Shown: in pieces, positions 25,241 through 35,900 of the stretch | Position numbering within the stretch: the first letter of the stretch is position 1 | Layout of the letters: each line of letters opens with the position of its first letter | Source: Leeuwenhoekiella nanhaiensis | GTDB lineage: Bacteria; Bacteroidota; Bacteroidia; Flavobacteriales; Flavobacteriaceae | Length of the DNA: 64,000 nt | Reading direction: 5' to 3' | Assembly (NCBI RefSeq): GCF_002744755.1 | Contig: NZ_KZ319289.1 | Span: forward strand, 186,001-250,000 | Made by a program: the position numbers and the translations under genes | Notes under the pieces: model-generated | The model's input: only the letters and a program-made list of their open reading frames with translations | Told to the model about the DNA's origin: nothing | The model's database searches: none

Positions 25241-26655
25241 CCCGGGTTTTGTCTCATTGATGGTGTTTGAACAAGTTGATCATTAGGAATGGGGAACAAC
25301 TCGTGCTTACCTTCTATAAATGTTTTTCCGTCTGCAGCCATGGCTTCTTTAGCTTGTCCTGTACGAATAAGATCAAACCAGCGGTCGTGTTCCATCGCGA
25401 GTTCCAGACGACGCTCTTTCCAGATGGCGCGTCTAAGCTGAGCCTGATCTGTAGTGGTAATAGCAGGTAAATTTACACGGCTACGCACCCGGTTTAACGG
25501 AGTTAGAGCAGCGGCAGATTGCCCCAGCTCGTTTAAGGCTTCGGCACGTATAAGCAGAATTTCCGCAAAACGTAAAACGCGGATGTTTTTATCCCCGTCA
25601 CTTTGCCCTGCATTTGCAGAAGAGTAGGCCTTCTCGCTATAGCGTGGGTTTTCAACACTGGTACTTACTACTCTGCCATCCCATAAGGTTTCGCCTGCAA
25701 AAATAATGGTAGCATCACGACGTATGGCATCACCTTCGGCATTGAAAGCATCTTCCAGGTTTTGTGATGGAGAGTTAAAGCCCCATCCCCAGCCGCTGGG
25801 ACCACGAGCTCCCTGAGTTTGAGAATACTGCTGCACCCCGTGTTGTGGGATTTCACCACGAGCCTGAATTTCAAAAACGGATTCGGGACCGTTTTCGGTA
25901 GATTCTCTCCAGATGGTAGCATAATCAGGTTCCAGATCGTATTGATTTGACGTAATTAGATTATTTGCCATATCTGCTGCCTGCTGCCATTTACCCTGAT
26001 ACAGGTAAACTTTAGCCAGTAGCCCCTGTGCTGAACCTTTTGTTGCACGACCTATATCTGAAGATGCATAGTCATTTTTTAAAGGCAGGTCAGCAATGGC
26101 TTCAGTAAGATCCTGCTCAATATAGGCATATACCTCTTCAACCGGAGCGCGTTCAACCAGATCTACACTTTGAATAGGGACGTCACCAAATGAGCGTACC
26201 AGCCAAAAGTAATTGAGCGCACGCAAAAATTTAGCTTCTGCAATGATGCGCTCTTTAGGAGCACTTGTCGGTCCCTCATAGAGCTCGGTGAGTTCGATTG
26301 CCTGTCTGGCACGGCCAATAGTTTTGTACCATTGGGTCCACATGGCCCGTACAGATACCGATGAGGTGGTATGGTTAAGATTGTCAAGCTCCCGTTTGTC
26401 TGTTCCGGTGTCTGTAGGAGAACTTCCCTTATCGGAATTATCAGAAATCATATCGGTCATTCCTAAATAGGAAAAGGCATAGGAAAAGTCAGTATGCATT
26501 CCATACACACCAGTCAAGAAATCTACAGGTTCAAAGTCATCACTGTCTTCAGCGACAGGATCTACAACCTCTACTTCTTCCACAAAATTGTCGCAGTTAA
26601 CAAGCATAAAGCCTGCAAAAAGCGTGAGTATTATATGTTTTAATGTTTTATTCAT
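25234..26655 (-). CDS. susD: SusD/RagB glycan-binding lipoprotein
   Basis: SusD-type lipoproteins bind glycans at the cell surface and form a lid on the SusC channel. The protein is 473 residues, with a lipoprotein signal (FMLVNCDNF, cysteine 21), the N-terminal TPR helices (AKFLRALNYFWLVRSFGDVP is the classic signature) and the C-terminal SusD segment (IWKERRLELAMEHDRWFDLIRTG). It follows susC by 11 bases and precedes the GH144-like gene, in the order typical of polysaccharide utilisation loci. Confidence 0.95.
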   Translation of the reverse strand: MNKTLKHIILTLFAGFMLVNCDNFVEEVEVVDPVAEDSDDFEPVDFLTGVYGMHTDFSYAFSYLGMTDMISDNSDKGSSPTDTGTDKRELDNLNHTTSSVSVRAMWTQWYKTIGRARQAIELTELYEGPTSAPKERIIAEAKFLRALNYFWLVRSFGDVPIQSVDLVERAPVEEVYAYIEQDLTEAIADLPLKNDYASSDIGRATKGSAQGLLAKVYLYQGKWQQAADMANNLITSNQYDLEPDYATIWRESTENGPESVFEIQARGEIPQHGVQQYSQTQGARGPSGWGWGFNSPSQNLEDAFNAEGDAIRRDATIIFAGETLWDGRVVSTSVENPRYSEKAYSSANAGQSDGDKNIRVLRFAEILLIRAEALNELGQSAAALTPLNRVRSRVNLPAITTTDQAQLRRAIWKERRLELAMEHDRWFDLIRTGQAKEAMAADGKTFIEGKHELFPIPNDQLVQTPSMRQNPGW

Positions 26656-26666
26656 CGCTTTATTTT

Positions 26667-29600
26667 TTAGAGTTTGAAATTGGCGCCCAGTATAAACGAA
26701 CGTGTATTTGGGTATGCAGAAAGTTCAATACCGGTAGTTCCCGTAGGATCTCCATTCTGGTTTAGTTCAGGAGTAAAACCGGTATATTTTGTAAACATAA
26801 ACGGGTTTTGCAGAGTTACATATACCCTGGCGCTATTGATAAAATTGCTCAATTCGGGCAGCGTATATCCCAGTGTAATGTTATTGATTCGGAAATACGA
26901 ACCGTCTTCCAGATAGTATGAAGAAGCTTCTACGTCACGTTCTGCACCGGGATTTACATTTGTTGAGCCGGGACCGGTCCATCGTTTGTTGAACTGTTCG
27001 GCAGAAATGTTCTCACCACCAATACGGGTGTTGTATAGTCCGTTGTACACTTTGTTACCGCCTACTCCAAAACCGGAAACGCTTAGGTCAAAGCTCTTGT
27101 AGTTTGCGCCAATATTCACACCGTAGTTATAAGTTGGGATGTACGAACCGAAGTACTTTTTATCGCGGTCGTCAATAACACCGTCTTCATTTTGGTCTAC
27201 ATAGCGCAGGTGTCCGGGTCTGGCATTTCCAAGCGAAGTATTATTGTCAATCTCTTCCTGAGTTTGCCATACCCCGTCTGCCTCGTACATCCACCATGCA
27301 AAAATGGGTTGACCTTCTGCAAGCCGTTTGGTAATACGACCATTTCCTAAACTTCCACCAATAGCGCCATCGTAAGCAGGCTTTACATTCTGAACACGGT
27401 TTTCGTTTGTAGAAAAGTTTACGCCAATATTGTATGAAAAATCAGAACCAATCTGGTCTCTCCAGTTTACTAAAAATTCAAAACCGGAGTTGGAGATTTC
27501 TGCCGCTTCATCGAAGAAATTAGAACTGAATTCTGAATTGAGAATAGGTCTAACATTAAGAATAGCATTTGTGTTTAGTCTGTTGTAGTAGTCAATGGTA
27601 CCACTAAGACGTCTGTTAAGCATTGCAAAATCGAAACCTACTTCAAATTCTTCCGTCACCTCCCAGGATAACGGAATAGCAGGTGTTCCCAATGCAGCAC
27701 CAATGATTAAGCTTTGAGCAGGGCCAAAAACGTAGTTGGTGTTTCGGCTTCCGTCACCCGAATTGATTGACTGTACGTTGAAAGGAATGGCCTGATTTCC
27801 CAGTTTACCCCAACCTGCAAATAGTTTAAAATTATCCAGAACCCCGTTATCTTCCATAAAGGATTCATTAGTAAGCGTCCATCCTAAACTGAATGCCGGA
27901 AAGTAGCCAAAGAAGTTATCATCACCGGTAACAAAGTCACTGGTTCCATCCCGGCGTAACACAGCACGAAGGTAATAGCGGGAATCGTAGTTGTACTCAA
28001 CCCGACCAAAATACGACTGTAAATTGGTACTTTGGAATGTATCACCACCTACACTATCGTCAAATAAACGATCTGTTCTTAAGTTGAAATTACGCAGGTT
28101 GCGCTCAGGTCTAACATCGTACCCCTGTGAGGAGGTAAACTCACCGCCCTGATAGTTTTCACGGCTTAAGCCTACGGTAGCGCTTATGTTGTGCTTGTCA
28201 ATTTCTTTAGTGTAAGTCAAAAAGCCTTCCACGTTCCATCGGTATGATTCGGTGCGACTTACGCTGTAGGAGTTGTTTGCGAATTCTGTTGAAACAATGC
28301 CGTCTCCATTAGGGTCATCTCTTTCTGTGTCAAAAGTGGCTTCAGATCTTCTTGGGTCTGCGTTAAGCCACTGGGCTCTGATGTCTGAAAAACTGTGGTT
28401 TGTAGAGTAGAATTTTGTTGCCGCAAAACGAGTGGTGAGCATCAGGTCGTCTGTAATATCCAGTTCTGCTGCTATTTGACCCTGAAGACTGGTGGTATTT
28501 ATATAGGTGTCTTCAAAAAATACCTGAGATACCGGGTTGGCGTGTGTATTTAATCGTCCTACGCGCTGACCGGGCTCACTTTCAAACGTTACTATACCTG
28601 TAGCTTCGTTTACGAAAGACTGTCCAAATAGACCATTATCATATCGTACGGGTACCAGAGGTGATTGTCTGTAAGCACTACTGAATGCTCCGAAAGGTTT
28701 AGGAGTTTCGTTGGTATAGGCAATATTCAGGTTTTGAATAATTCTGAAATTGTCATTGAATAAATGGTACGTATTGTTACTACGTATAGTTCCTCTACGG
28801 AATTTTTGACCGTCTAGAATACCTTTTTCTTCAAAAAGGTTATAACTCAAAAAGTAATCGATATTATCTGAAGCTCCTGAAACCGAGAAGCTGTTGTTAT
28901 TGATGAGACCGGTTTGAAGCAATTCATCGTACCAGTCTGTGTCATAACGCTGATTTTCCTGAAGTAAAAAGCCGTCATTTGCGGCGCTTTCCTCATTGAA
29001 GTATTGAATATACTGGTCTGCGTTGGCCATTTTTACCTGATTTAAGATGGTCTTTGCTCCATAATAAGATTCAAACGAAAATACAGGCTTACCACTTTTA
29101 CCTCGTTTGGTAGTAATTAGAATAACCCCGTTTGCAGCACGTATACCATAAATGTTTGCATACGAAGCACCTTTGAGGAAGTCGATAGATTCAATATCGT
29201 TTGGGTTGATACTGCGAATATCACTTAGTGGCTGACCGTCTACAATATAAAGCGGAGACCGCCCACCTTCAGCAGTGCCTAAACCACGCATCAATACAGT
29301 AGGTGTAGAACCCGGCGCATCGTTTGCAATAATGTTCACACCGGCAACCTTACCCTGAACGGATTGAATCGCAGTAGTGGCCGGTTGTTTGGTGATTTCT
29401 TCACTATCAACCGAAACAATAGCTCCGGTGATATCAGAACGTTTTTGATTACCATAACCTACGACAACGACTTCGTCCAGTTCACTGGTTTGATCCTGCA
29501 ACGCGAGGGTATATACATCGTCATTAGTTACAGAAAACGTTTGCGATTGGAAACCCAAATAAGTAATACGTATTTGGTCACCCACGCTAGCTTCTAAAGA

Positions 29601-29786
29601 AAAGTTACCGTCAAAATCGGTTACGGTGTAGGTGTCTTTATCAACCACCTTTAATTCGGCGCCGGGTAAAGGCACATTGCGGGTGTCTGTAATAGTACCC
29701 GTAATGGTCTTGGTTTCCTGAGCTGAAAGGGAGAATGAAAACAGACCCAGAAAAAGCAAAAAGCTAATTTTACACTTCATATACAT
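26667..29786 (-). CDS. susC: SusC/RagA TonB-dependent outer-membrane transporter
   Basis: A 1039-residue TonB-dependent transporter that imports oligosaccharides across the outer membrane. After the signal peptide (SLSAQ) comes a carboxypeptidase-D regulatory-like domain (ITGTITDTRNVPLPGAELKV), then the plug (EVVVVGYGNQKRSDITGA; YGIRAANGVILITTKRG) and the 22-strand barrel ending in FILGANFKL. There is no STN domain, so it is not tied to an anti-sigma factor, fitting control by the Y_Y_Y-type regulator next to it. The start may be M1 or M3. It is the first gene of the operon. Confidence 0.95.
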   Translation of the reverse strand: MYMKCKISFLLFLGLFSFSLSAQETKTITGTITDTRNVPLPGAELKVVDKDTYTVTDFDGNFSLEASVGDQIRITYLGFQSQTFSVTNDDVYTLALQDQTSELDEVVVVGYGNQKRSDITGAIVSVDSEEITKQPATTAIQSVQGKVAGVNIIANDAPGSTPTVLMRGLGTAEGGRSPLYIVDGQPLSDIRSINPNDIESIDFLKGASYANIYGIRAANGVILITTKRGKSGKPVFSFESYYGAKTILNQVKMANADQYIQYFNEESAANDGFLLQENQRYDTDWYDELLQTGLINNNSFSVSGASDNIDYFLSYNLFEEKGILDGQKFRRGTIRSNNTYHLFNDNFRIIQNLNIAYTNETPKPFGAFSSAYRQSPLVPVRYDNGLFGQSFVNEATGIVTFESEPGQRVGRLNTHANPVSQVFFEDTYINTTSLQGQIAAELDITDDLMLTTRFAATKFYSTNHSFSDIRAQWLNADPRRSEATFDTERDDPNGDGIVSTEFANNSYSVSRTESYRWNVEGFLTYTKEIDKHNISATVGLSRENYQGGEFTSSQGYDVRPERNLRNFNLRTDRLFDDSVGGDTFQSTNLQSYFGRVEYNYDSRYYLRAVLRRDGTSDFVTGDDNFFGYFPAFSLGWTLTNESFMEDNGVLDNFKLFAGWGKLGNQAIPFNVQSINSGDGSRNTNYVFGPAQSLIIGAALGTPAIPLSWEVTEEFEVGFDFAMLNRRLSGTIDYYNRLNTNAILNVRPILNSEFSSNFFDEAAEISNSGFEFLVNWRDQIGSDFSYNIGVNFSTNENRVQNVKPAYDGAIGGSLGNGRITKRLAEGQPIFAWWMYEADGVWQTQEEIDNNTSLGNARPGHLRYVDQNEDGVIDDRDKKYFGSYIPTYNYGVNIGANYKSFDLSVSGFGVGGNKVYNGLYNTRIGGENISAEQFNKRWTGPGSTNVNPGAERDVEASSYYLEDGSYFRINNITLGYTLPELSNFINSARVYVTLQNPFMFTKYTGFTPELNQNGDPTGTTGIELSAYPNTRSFILGANFKL

Positions 29787-29860
29787 TAGTTTTTGAATTG
29801 GTTTTTAAAATTCTGGTGTGAATATAGGAGACTAAAAATCCAATCGAACTACATAAAAAA

Positions 29861-29998
29861 TACATCAAACTGTTAATTGAAATAAAGTTGTTGATTAACA
29901 GTTAGTTAGTGTTTAAAAAGAAAAATATACAACGTTTGCGAAATACGTTTGATGTAGTATTGAGAAAGTCTAAAAGCTAAAAATGAGCTTTTGATGTA
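29861..29998. promoter_or_regulatory. Candidate operator boxes upstream of susC
   Basis: Between the regulator stop and susC are three copies of TTTGATGTA: GTTTGATGTA at 29947-29956, TTTGATGTA at 29990-29998, and the inverted form TACATCAAAC at 29861-29870. The two direct copies are 43 bases apart, about four helical turns. A second perfect inverted repeat, AACTGTTAAT (29868-29877) and ATTAACAGTT (29894-29903), abuts the inverted box; this could be a hairpin ending the regulator transcript. The boxes are the natural candidates for binding by the LuxR-type domain of the neighbouring regulator. Confidence 0.5.
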
Positions 29999-30005
29999 TG
30001 AGAAA

Positions 30006-32753
30006 TTAATAATTTTTGATAAGAAATTTTGAAAGATTCTTACCGCTTTTTAATCCCAATTTTTTACGTAGACGGTAGCGGTGTATTTCAACTCCTCTTA
30101 CCGAAATCGCCATTAAAGGAGCAATCTCTTTCGTAGCCAGATTCATTTTTAAATAGGCACAAAGTTTCAAATCTTTAGAGCTCAAACCGGGATGATCTTC
30201 CAGTAGCTTTTGGAAGAATTCGTCATTGATTTCTTTAAATGTAGTTTCAAAAACTTTCCAGTTATCTTTAGCGTCAATGATGTGATTGATCTTGTTTTGA
30301 ATGTTTGAGACCTTCTTGGGATTGCCCCCCTTTTCTTTTACCTCTTCCAGTTCATTTTTAATATCGATGAGGCTGCTATTTCGTTTTGCAGCCAAATAGG
30401 TAGTATTCGCAAGTTCTTTCCGCTTTGCGTTAATTTCTTGCAACAGCTTATTACGCTCTGCGATCTGGTTTTTTCGGTCTTGCTCCTTAATGAGCTTGAG
30501 TTCGAGTTCTCTGCGGTGTTTGTTAAGCTTTTGCCTGTTTATATAAGCGATGAGCATAACCACGCCCAACAATAAGATTACATACACACAGAGCATCAGG
30601 TTTGATAAATACCAGGGTCTTAAAACAGTAAAGTTTAAGGTAAGAGGCTGTTCACTTTTGGCTCCCTTGTTGAAAGACCAGATATTTAGGGTGTAATTAC
30701 CCGCAGTTAGATTCTGAAAGGACAGGTTTCTACTTAAGGTGCCTTTCATACCATTAGACAGTTCATAAACAAAGCTGGGATCATGCAGGGAAGGTGCAGC
30801 AACGGCTATCGTGAGGTTTACGGCATCTTTGTAGGCAATCTCAAATGTTTTTGAAGTAATTGATCGTATGTTATCTGCGGTTTCAAGGCCGGTAAGCAGT
30901 GGGGGTTGCACGCTGCTCTGATCGTGATCTGCCCGCAGACGGTTCAGATTGATACGACCAAAACCTTCATTTAGGGTGATGTAAAAAATGCTGTCGTTTT
31001 GCTGAATAACCGTTTCGTAGTTTTTAACTATGCGGCTTTCTAATAAGGGTTCTACGATATGCAGGCTGTCCTTTTTAAAATCAGTATAGATCAGGCCATT
31101 GCCTTTTCGATTTTTAAACCAGTAAAAGTTATCCTGATCATTTAATAAGGCGTACGATTGATAATTTTTGAGGTCTTTAAAGTCCTCGAGCGTGTCGTTA
31201 ATACTGTTGTAACGGTACCAGTCTCCCGCATTGTAAAAAGCGATTTGCCCCTCTATTTCATAGATATGTGTTTTATAGGCTGAAAGGCCCCCGAGGTCAT
31301 CATACGATTCAGAATTGGTTATTTTCTGTCTTGGTAAGTCAAGCGCTGCTCTGTAAAAACCTTTGTAGGGATGTGCCGCCCAGAAGTTTTGACTGTTTTC
31401 AAACAAAACTTTTTCTACCGGTCCGGGTTTGGTTTCATCCAGAGGGAGTATTTTGAACTCATTTTGCTCAAAATGAAACCGGCGTAAGCCGTTGTAGGTA
31501 TAATTGAGGAATTGATTGGTTTTTGGGATGGAGACAAGACCATAGCTTCCCGAGCTTCCCGTAACCAGATCAAGCTGATCGTTTTTAAGTTCAAATAAGC
31601 CGAGATTGTGATTGATAAAAAGCCTGTTTTTAATAGTAGTAAACTTCCACACCTGACCCTGAGAGCCTGGGATGAAACGGATGCCTGCATCGGTAATTTT
31701 ATGAACGCCCGTATTTGTACCGGCATAGGTGGCTCCATTAAAGAAAACCAGATCATAAACAGCGCCTAGCTCACCCGTATTATCAAGAAAGTACTGCACC
31801 GCAGTATCGGGTAGAACCAGGTCAATGCCATTATCAAGCCCAATCCAGATTTTAGAACCGGCTTTGTGCAGGGAGAGCACCGTATTGTTTTGCAGCCCGT
31901 TTTGTCTGAAATGATTCTTTAGATTTCCGGTTCGGGTGTTGTAGTAGGCGATTCCGCCCTTTACAGTGCCAAGAATTAAAAGTTCGTCATTTACCGGCTG
32001 TATTTTATTGAGTTCATTGGTTTCCAGGAACTGTGTGAGCGCAGCATTTCCCCAGGGTTTTAAACTCGTATTTTCAAAAATAAAAATTCCGGTTCTACGG
32101 GTTCCGGCAAGAATTTTTCCATTGAAACTGCTGAGTTCAATGATTGCGCTTGGATTAACTGTAGCAGTGGTTAAGGTGTCTATTTGGTTATTTCTAAAGC
32201 GATATAACTTTCCACCATTAGAACCCAAATACAGGTCATCATCGTGCTGGTCCATCGCGGTTATTACAAAACCGGGCTCGTGCGCTTCAATTTTTTTGCC
32301 ATCATAATCATAGAATTTTCCGAAAGATCTGAAATAAACCGTGTCTCCTATGGAGCCTATTTGCCAGAACTCTTCATTCTCAAAAGTTGCGTCTATAAGA
32401 TGCGTAAGTGAGGTGTACTGCAAATCACCGGTTTCTGTAGTGGTCCAGTATCCAAATTCTTCGTAAGAACCCGTATAGACACGATCACCCTGGCAGTACA
32501 CAGAGCGTATGGTAGTGTGGTTGGGCAGCGTAAAGACTTCCCAGCGCTGACCGTCAAAGCGCAGTAAACCTTCATTGTTAGCGACAAACAATACACCATC
32601 TTTATTGGTGCTGAGGCCCCAGTTTTGACTCGCTGCGTTATAATCGCGGGTGCTGTAATTGGTTACCGGCGGAAAGAAATTCTGACCATAACCCAGTGTG
32701 GTTAAGATCAAAAAAAAGCAGCATACCCAATGTATTTTATGTTTTGACAGCAT
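30006..32753 (-). CDS. Membrane-bound propeller/Y_Y_Y regulator with LuxR-type HTH
   Basis: A 915-residue SusR-like sensor-regulator. After the signal peptide (LGYGQ) residues about 30-620 form two-component-regulator propeller repeats, followed by a Y_Y_Y-like domain (about 640-710), one transmembrane helix (YVILLLGVVMLIAYI), a coiled coil rich in K/E/L, and a C-terminal LuxR-type helix-turn-helix (LATKEIAPLMAISVRGVEIHR). There is no histidine kinase or receiver domain, so ligand sensing in the periplasm is wired straight to DNA binding. It lies immediately upstream of susC on the same strand and most likely controls it by binding the released oligosaccharide. Confidence 0.9.
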   Translation of the reverse strand: MLSKHKIHWVCCFFLILTTLGYGQNFFPPVTNYSTRDYNAASQNWGLSTNKDGVLFVANNEGLLRFDGQRWEVFTLPNHTTIRSVYCQGDRVYTGSYEEFGYWTTTETGDLQYTSLTHLIDATFENEEFWQIGSIGDTVYFRSFGKFYDYDGKKIEAHEPGFVITAMDQHDDDLYLGSNGGKLYRFRNNQIDTLTTATVNPSAIIELSSFNGKILAGTRRTGIFIFENTSLKPWGNAALTQFLETNELNKIQPVNDELLILGTVKGGIAYYNTRTGNLKNHFRQNGLQNNTVLSLHKAGSKIWIGLDNGIDLVLPDTAVQYFLDNTGELGAVYDLVFFNGATYAGTNTGVHKITDAGIRFIPGSQGQVWKFTTIKNRLFINHNLGLFELKNDQLDLVTGSSGSYGLVSIPKTNQFLNYTYNGLRRFHFEQNEFKILPLDETKPGPVEKVLFENSQNFWAAHPYKGFYRAALDLPRQKITNSESYDDLGGLSAYKTHIYEIEGQIAFYNAGDWYRYNSINDTLEDFKDLKNYQSYALLNDQDNFYWFKNRKGNGLIYTDFKKDSLHIVEPLLESRIVKNYETVIQQNDSIFYITLNEGFGRINLNRLRADHDQSSVQPPLLTGLETADNIRSITSKTFEIAYKDAVNLTIAVAAPSLHDPSFVYELSNGMKGTLSRNLSFQNLTAGNYTLNIWSFNKGAKSEQPLTLNFTVLRPWYLSNLMLCVYVILLLGVVMLIAYINRQKLNKHRRELELKLIKEQDRKNQIAERNKLLQEINAKRKELANTTYLAAKRNSSLIDIKNELEEVKEKGGNPKKVSNIQNKINHIIDAKDNWKVFETTFKEINDEFFQKLLEDHPGLSSKDLKLCAYLKMNLATKEIAPLMAISVRGVEIHRYRLRKKLGLKSGKNLSKFLIKNY

Positions 32754-32908
32754 ATGGAAAGGTAATTAATGCTTTTACAAGTTTCAACCGTAAAATTACA
32801 GGAAAGCAGTGCAGTATGATTAGCTTTTTATTCTAACCCCCTGAAAAATGATATAATTCCCTTAAATTGGGTTACTTGCATTTTGTCTTCCTTAAGAATG
32901 TTTTCCCT

Positions 32909-35900
32909 ATGAAATTTCTAAGCACCATCCTCTGTTTGTTTTTGCTTCTTTCGTGTTCTAAAGATCCGGAGTTGAATTACCGTTTCAAAAGTCTTTCTTC
33001 AGAACAAAGTGGGATTACGTTTAAGAATATGCTGACCAATAAACCGGAATGGAACGCACTCAATTATTTGTATTTCTATACCGGTAGCGGTGTTGCTGCC
33101 GGGGATTTTAACAATGACGGACTTGAAGATCTCTATTTCGTAAGCAATCAGGAAGAAGACCACCTCTACATTAACAAGGGTAATTTACAATTTGAAAATA
33201 CTGCAGCTGTGTCTGGAATAGAAGCTTCCCAGGGTTGGTCTACCGGGGTTACAACCGTAGATATCAATGCTGACGGACTTCTGGATATTTATGTCTCCCG
33301 ACTGGGAAAGCATATGAGTATGCGTGGCACCAATTTGCTGTACGTAAATCAAGGTGCGAATGACTCGGGAATCCCAATATTTAAAGAGCAGGCAGCAGCT
33401 TTTGGGCTCGACCTGATAGGCTTTAACCATCAGGCTGCATTCTTTGATTATGATCTGGACGGAGATCTGGATGCCTATATCCTGCAGTATTCCGTTGACC
33501 CTTCATCTATTTATGTGGATTCTAAAAAGCGACTGGAGCGTGATAGTCTTGCGGGTGGGCGTTTATATCGTAATGATGAAATGCAATTTGTAGATGTGAG
33601 CGAAAGCGCCGGTATCTACAGCAGCGCGATAGGTTTTGGTCTGGGTGTAGCCGTAAGCGATGTAAATGATGACGGCTGGCCTGATTTGTATGTGAGCAAT
33701 GATTTTTTTGAAAACGACTACTTCTACATCAATCAGCAGGATGGTACGTTTAAAGATTATTTTCAAACCCATCCGGAAGCTTTTCCGCATACCTCAAATT
33801 TTTCGATGGGGAATGATATTGCAGACCTCAATAACGATCTTCATCTCGATATTTTAACTCTGGATATGTTGCCCGATGATCTCGAGACCCGCATCACCTC
33901 TGAGAGTGACATCGGTTACCGGCAGTATAAGTCTTTTCTGGATATGAATTACCATCCCCAGTTTATCAGAAACGGATTGCACTACAATGATGGCACGATG
34001 CATTTTAAAGATTTATCGTTTATGGCCGGCGTAGCGGCAACCGACTGGTCCTGGGCGGGTTTGATTGCCGACCTTGACAACGATGGACTCAAAGATATTT
34101 TTATCACCAGTGGAATTTACGGCGCTACAAACGATAAGGATTTTGTCAATTTTCTGAATACCGATATCAGTCCGGGAATTATTTCTGAAAATATGAAGCC
34201 CGAAGATTTACGTTTTGTAGACCGTTTGCCTCAAAAGAAAACACCTGATTACATCTATAAAAACCAAAGCGGAATTGGCTTTGAGGAGATGTCAGGCGAT
34301 TGGTATGAGAAAACGAATTCGTTTAGTAGCGGGGCAGTTTACAGCGACCTGGATAATGATGGCGATCTCGACCTGGTTATTAACAAGGTAAATGAATCTG
34401 CAGAAATTTTGATAAATACCGCGTCTGCAGACGGCACGCACTATTTAAAATTACAGTTTAAGGGAAAAGACAAAAATACGTTGGGAATAGGAGCTAAAGT
34501 TTTTGCCTACGCACAAGACTTGAAGCTGCGTCAGGAGCACTTTCTGAGCCGGGGATATATTTCGGGTATAGCACCCGGCCTGCATTTAGGCCTGGGATCT
34601 CAGTCCAAACTAGACTCACTTGTTGTGGTGTATCCCGATAAAACCTATCAGACGTTGACTGATGTTGCAGCAAACCAAACGCTTACGCTCGATCAGCGGG
34701 AAGCATCAGGGGATTTTTACACACGTAAAGTCAGAAAAAATCCTGGTTTACTGGTAAACGGCAAAAGTCCGGTTGATTTTAAACATCAGGAAAATTGGTT
34801 TAATGCTTTTGATTTTGAACCACTCATTCCTTTTATGCTTACCAATCAGGGACCCAAAATGTCTAGTGCAGATATAAATGGGGACGGCCTCAAAGATCTC
34901 GTGATAGCAGGAGGTAAAGGTCAAAGCACTAAAGTCTATCTGCAACAGGAGGACGGAAGCTTTACTCAGGATGCGCAACCGGGTCTGGAACGCTTCTCGA
35001 GTATTGAAGGAATTGTGCCTGTTCTAACAGATACCGATGCTGATGGAGACGCAGACCTGATTGTAGGCTATGGCGGTAATGAGGCTGACGCCTATAACAT
35101 ATCAAGACCTTTGTTGTATTTTAGAAATACCAAAGGAAAATTTACCCGCGACACGCTCAATTTTAAAGGGATTAGTCTGAATGCTTCGGCGATTGCGGCA
35201 GCAGATTATGACGGGGATGGAGACACCGATCTTTTTGTAGCAGCGGCTGCTGTGCCGGGGAAATTTGGCTTTACGCCAAAACACTATCTGTTTAAAAATG
35301 ATGGAACAGGTAATTTTCAGGAAGCGGAAAGGACTGAATTTTTGCAGCAGGCCGGTCAGCTGATGGATGCGAAATGGACCGATGTTGACGGCGACAACAG
35401 ACCCGATCTGATTACTGCCGGTTACTGGACAGGAATACAAATTTACCGGAACAAACCGGAAGGATTTCAGCTTTTGAAGGACGAGGAGCTCACAGGTAGC
35501 ACCGGTTTTTGGAATTGTCTCGAGATTGCCGACCTCAATAATGACGGTCGCCCGGATATTATTGCGGGGAACTGGGGCCTCAACTCCCTTTGGCAGGCAG
35601 ATGCTGAGCAACCCATAAGGCTTTATTTGCAGGATTTTAGTGGCAATGGCGCAACGCTTCCGGTGGTGACGTATTTCCATAATGATACCGAAACGCCTTT
35701 TAATAGCAAGAATGAACTCGTCAAACAGATTCCGCAGATCAATAAGAAGTACCTGTCCTTTCAGGACTTTGCAAAAGCTTCGGTTACAGATATTTTTGGA
35801 GCCGAAAAATTAAATTCAGCCCTGAAACTTGAAGTAAATACGCTTGCCAGTTGTTATTTTATAAATACCGAAAAAGGCTTTGTGAAATACCAACTTCCGG

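Noticed and set aside
29868-29903. Terminator of the regulator gene
   Set aside because: The inverted repeat could serve, but the loop is 16 bases and there is no clean T run on the minus strand, so I list it with the operator candidates only.
35102-35680. 192-residue minus-strand frame inside the FG-GAP gene
   Set aside because: Antisense shadow of a repeat-rich gene; no protein-like motif.
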